In this document: positions 6,608 through 7,965 of the stretch, one piece after another
Position numbering within the stretch: the first letter of the stretch is position 1
Layout: each line of letters begins with the position of its first letter
DNA from: Zavarzinia sp.
GTDB taxonomy: Bacteria > Pseudomonadota > Alphaproteobacteria > Zavarziniales > Zavarziniaceae
DNA: 7,965 nucleotides
Assembly: GCA_028694545.1 (NCBI GenBank)
Contig: JAQVKV010000070.1
Coordinates: 1-7,965 of the forward strand
Direction of reading: 5' to 3'
Notes under the pieces: model-generated
What the model saw: the letters and a program-made list of their open reading frames with translations, nothing else
What the model was told of the DNA's origin: nothing
Database searches by the model: none
Position numbers and translations under genes: made by a program

Positions 6608-6611
6608 CGAC

Positions 6612-6863
6612 ATGAGCAAGACCGGTTTCACCCTCGCCGCCGCCGCGGCCACCCTGTTCTCCGCCGGCGCCATGATGCTGGCGCCTGTTGCGGCCTCGGC
6701 CGCCGACGGCGTGCGCTGCATCGGCGCCAATGCCTGCAAGGGCCAGAGCGCCTGCAAGACCGCCACCAACGAATGCAAGGGGCTGAACGCCTGCAAGGGC
6801 CAGGGCTTCATCGTCACCCCGACCGAAGCCAATTGCGAGGCGGCGGGCGGTCACGTCGGCTGA
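6612..6863 (+). CDS. bufA: BufA2-type bufferin precursor peptide (periplasmic metallophore)
   Basis: An 83-residue secreted peptide precursor. Residues 1-30 form a Sec-type signal peptide: short basic start (MSKTGF), long Ala-rich hydrophobic core and an AASA/AD cleavage site. The mature part is about 53 residues with six cysteines (36, 42, 48, 55, 61, 75), four of them followed by Lys in CKGQ, CKTA, CKGL and CKGQ units, typical of the BufA2 bufferin family. Bufferins are ribosomally made, post-translationally modified peptides: an MNIO enzyme oxidises cysteines (thiooxazole formation is reported) before export, and the product binds copper in the periplasm. The gene lies directly ahead of bufB and bufC, which supports the call. 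Which cysteines are modified, and the metal in this organism, are not visible. The unusually long in-frame open stretch upstream of the ATG is not coding. Confidence 0.88.
   Translation: MSKTGFTLAAAAATLFSAGAMMLAPVAASAADGVRCIGANACKGQSACKTATNECKGLNACKGQGFIVTPTEANCEAAGGHVG
6732..6803 (+). repeat. Imperfect internal repeat in bufA encoding ACKGQ units
   Basis: GCCTGCAAGGGCCAG occurs identically at 6732-6746 and 6789-6803, 57 nt (19 codons) apart. A diverged copy, GCCTGCAAG, lies between them at 6750-6758. The protein repeat N/S-ACK is therefore built from DNA-level repeats, which suggests growth by duplication and possible slippage in unit number. Confidence 0.6.
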
Positions 6864-6878
6864 TCGCCCGACCGGCAA

Positions 6879-6900
6879 CGGGGGTGGCGCGCCACCCTCG
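6879..6900 (+). other. Strong hairpin in the bufA-bufB spacer
   Basis: Bases 6879-6887 pair with 6892-6900 around a CGCG loop: nine base pairs including one G-U. Its centre is the perfect 16-nt palindrome GGGTGGCGCGCCACCC (6882-6897). The 84-nt spacer between bufA stop and bufB start is longer than the other intra-operon junctions. There is no downstream T-run, so a complete intrinsic terminator is unlikely; mRNA 3'-end protection or partial attenuation that yields more peptide than enzyme is a plausible role (inference). Confidence 0.55.
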
Positions 6901-6947
6901 TCGTCGCCAACGCGCCGGATCCATGGCGCCATTTCCGGGAAGACGCG

Positions 6948-7772
6948 ATGATCAAGGGGTTCGGCCTCGGCCTGCGCACGGATCACAACAGGGATCTCGA
7001 TACGGACGGCGTCGCCGTCGACTGGCTTGAGATCATTTCCGAAAACTACATGGTGGCCGGCGGCCGGCCGCTGGACTGGCTGGAGCGCCTGCGTGCGCGC
7101 TACCCCATGGTGATGCATGGGGTCTCTCTCTCGATCGGCGGCTGCGACCCGCTGGACGAGAATTATCTGGACGCGCTGGCCGGTCTCGCCGCGCGGGTGG
7201 AACCGGGCTGGATCTCGGACCATCTGTGCTGGACCGGCTTCGGCGGCACCCACCTCCACGATCTCCTGCCCCTGCCCTACACCGATGAGGCGCTGGCCCA
7301 CGTCGCCGAACGCATCGGCCAGGTCCAGGACCGGCTGCGCCGGCCCTTGGTGATCGAGAACGTCTCGAGCTATGTCCGGTTCTCCGGCGCCGATCTTTCC
7401 GAAGCCCAGTTCCTGCGCGAACTTGTCGCGCGCAGCGGCTGCGAGTTGCTGCTCGACGTGAACAATGTCCACGTCAGCGCCTTCAACCACGGTTTCGACG
7501 CCCTCGGCTTTCTCGACACATTGCCCGGCCCGGCCATTCGCCAGATCCATCTGGCCGGCCACAGCCACATGGGCGATCACATCATCGACACCCACGACGC
7601 CCCGATCACGGACGCGGTCTTCGCGCTTTACGCGGCGACGATCGAGCGCTTCGGCCCGGTACCGACGATGATCGAGCGCGACGCCAATATCCCGCCGTTG
7701 GCCGAACTGCTGGCGGAACTGGAAACCGCACGCGGCTACGCCAACCGCGCGCTGGCGGAGCAGGCCGCATGA
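6948..7772 (+). CDS. bufB: DUF692-family multinuclear non-heme iron oxidative enzyme (MNIO), BufB
   Basis: A 274-residue TIM-barrel enzyme of the DUF692/MNIO family, which includes MbnB and TglH. It begins with GFGLGLRTDH (His13), the usual family start. Candidate iron ligands and conserved motifs follow in order: WLEIISENY (Glu28, Glu32), HGVSLSIG (His57), SDHLCW (Asp91, His92), LPLPYT, VIENVSSY (Glu137, Asn138), LLLDVNNVHVSAFNHG (Asp170, Asn172, His175), IHLAGHSH (His201, His205, His207), IDTHD (Asp214, His216) and MIERDANIPPL (Glu243). All expected blocks are present, so the enzyme should be active. Its likely job, with BufC as the substrate-presenting partner, is oxygen-dependent modification of BufA cysteines in the cytoplasm before export. 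Its ATG at 6948 has only a modest GGGA site, and its stop overlaps bufC by ATGA. Confidence 0.93.
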   Translation: MIKGFGLGLRTDHNRDLDTDGVAVDWLEIISENYMVAGGRPLDWLERLRARYPMVMHGVSLSIGGCDPLDENYLDALAGLAARVEPGWISDHLCWTGFGGTHLHDLLPLPYTDEALAHVAERIGQVQDRLRRPLVIENVSSYVRFSGADLSEAQFLRELVARSGCELLLDVNNVHVSAFNHGFDALGFLDTLPGPAIRQIHLAGHSHMGDHIIDTHDAPITDAVFALYAATIERFGPVPTMIERDANIPPLAELLAELETARGYANRALAEQAA

Positions 7773-7965
7773 TCGCGCTGCGTGACCTGCAACAGCGCTT
7801 CACCCGCGACCTGCTGGGTGGAGCGCCGGCGATCGAGAGCCTGATCGAGGATGGCCCCAGGGCCCCGCGCGGGACCGGCGCCGACGTCTATCGCCACGCC
7901 TATGGCGCCCGTCTGGTCGAGGCACTGGGCAACGATTTTCCGGTGACCACCGCACTCATGGGGGC
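7769..7965 (+). CDS. bufC: BufC, DUF2063 (putative DNA-binding/MNIO partner) protein, 3' truncated by window end
   Basis: The first 65 residues of a gene that runs off the right edge. It starts at an ATG that overlaps the bufB stop as ATGA, indicating translational coupling. The N-terminus LRDLQQRFTRDLL, and then VYRHAYGARLVEALGNDFPVTTALMG, match the helical N-terminal domain of the DUF2063/HvfC-BufC family. Despite the family's old 'putative DNA-binding' name, such proteins act as partners that bind the precursor leader region and present it to the MNIO enzyme. Full members are about 250 residues, so roughly three quarters is missing here. Any DoxX-like BufD or transporter gene would lie further right. 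Confidence 0.87.
   Translation, partial: MIALRDLQQRFTRDLLGGAPAIESLIEDGPRAPRGTGADVYRHAYGARLVEALGNDFPVTTALMG

Larger units (their letters stand above)
6354..6611. other. Divergent intergenic region between GT2 gene and bufA
   Basis: A 258-nt spacer separating divergently transcribed genes, the longest non-coding stretch in the window. It contains a T6 run (6475-6480), a candidate ECF promoter for bufA (6483-6508), a hairpin in the presumptive bufA leader (6546-6567) and the bufA ribosome site (6601-6607). On the minus strand I see only the GT2 ribosome site, GAGGAAA, near 6362-6368, and no convincing sigma-70 or ECF promoter. Frames crossing this region on either strand are unsupported. Confidence 0.6.

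Noticed and set aside
5802..6863. A 353-residue plus-strand frame that reads into bufA
   Set aside because: Its first part is antisense to the GT2 gene and His/Asp/Gly-rich without family features. Only the last 83 residues, from ATG 6612 with a strong ribosome site and signal peptide, are real.
6594..7595. Long minus-strand frame opposite bufA and bufB
   Set aside because: Antisense to a clearly recognisable DUF692 enzyme; it also runs across the bufA-bufB gap with no domain signature.

Overview
The window is GC-rich, densely packed bacterial DNA. Protein-level signals point to an alphaproteobacterium: a pmbA/inositol-monophosphatase gene pair, an ECF41-type sigma factor with a carboxymuconolactone-decarboxylase (CMD) partner, and a bufferin operon with a Caulobacter-SigF-like promoter motif. 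The genus cannot be fixed from the sequence alone. No tRNA, rRNA, CRISPR array, insertion sequence or sign of recent transfer is visible. Nearly all of the sequence is coding, and several junctions are 1-4 nt overlaps.

Layout from left to right. (a) 11-1232, plus strand: a DUF523 protein, then a small cysteine-dependent (tyrosine/dual-specificity type) phosphatase with a GTG start. (b) 1219-3028, minus strand: a three-gene, translationally coupled operon encoding a small membrane protein, a CMD/AhpD-like protein with CGPC, and an ECF41 sigma factor with a fused C-terminal SnoaL-like domain. The sigma gene overlaps the phosphatase gene tail-to-tail by 14 nt. The 66-nt gap in front of the operon carries a good match to the ECF41 promoter (CGTCACG-N16-CGTC), suggesting autoregulation. 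(c) 3095-6353, minus strand: a GT2 polyprenyl-phosphate-type glycosyltransferase, then pmbA (TldE), then an inositol-monophosphatase/CysQ-like phosphatase overlapping pmbA. (d) 6612 to the right edge, plus strand: a bufferin-type metallophore operon. It comprises a secreted six-cysteine peptide precursor (BufA2-like), a DUF692/MNIO multinuclear-iron enzyme (BufB) and the start of its DUF2063 partner (BufC), which runs off the window.

The bufABC block is the most interesting biology. BufB with BufC should oxidatively modify cysteines in the BufA precursor, which is then exported by its signal peptide and binds copper or a similar metal in the periplasm. Upstream of bufA lie a candidate ECF promoter (GTAACT-N16-CGAA) and a leader hairpin. 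A second strong hairpin lies between bufA and bufB and could uncouple peptide and enzyme expression. The family is known in outline, so this is a new instance with testable regulatory details rather than a wholly unknown system.
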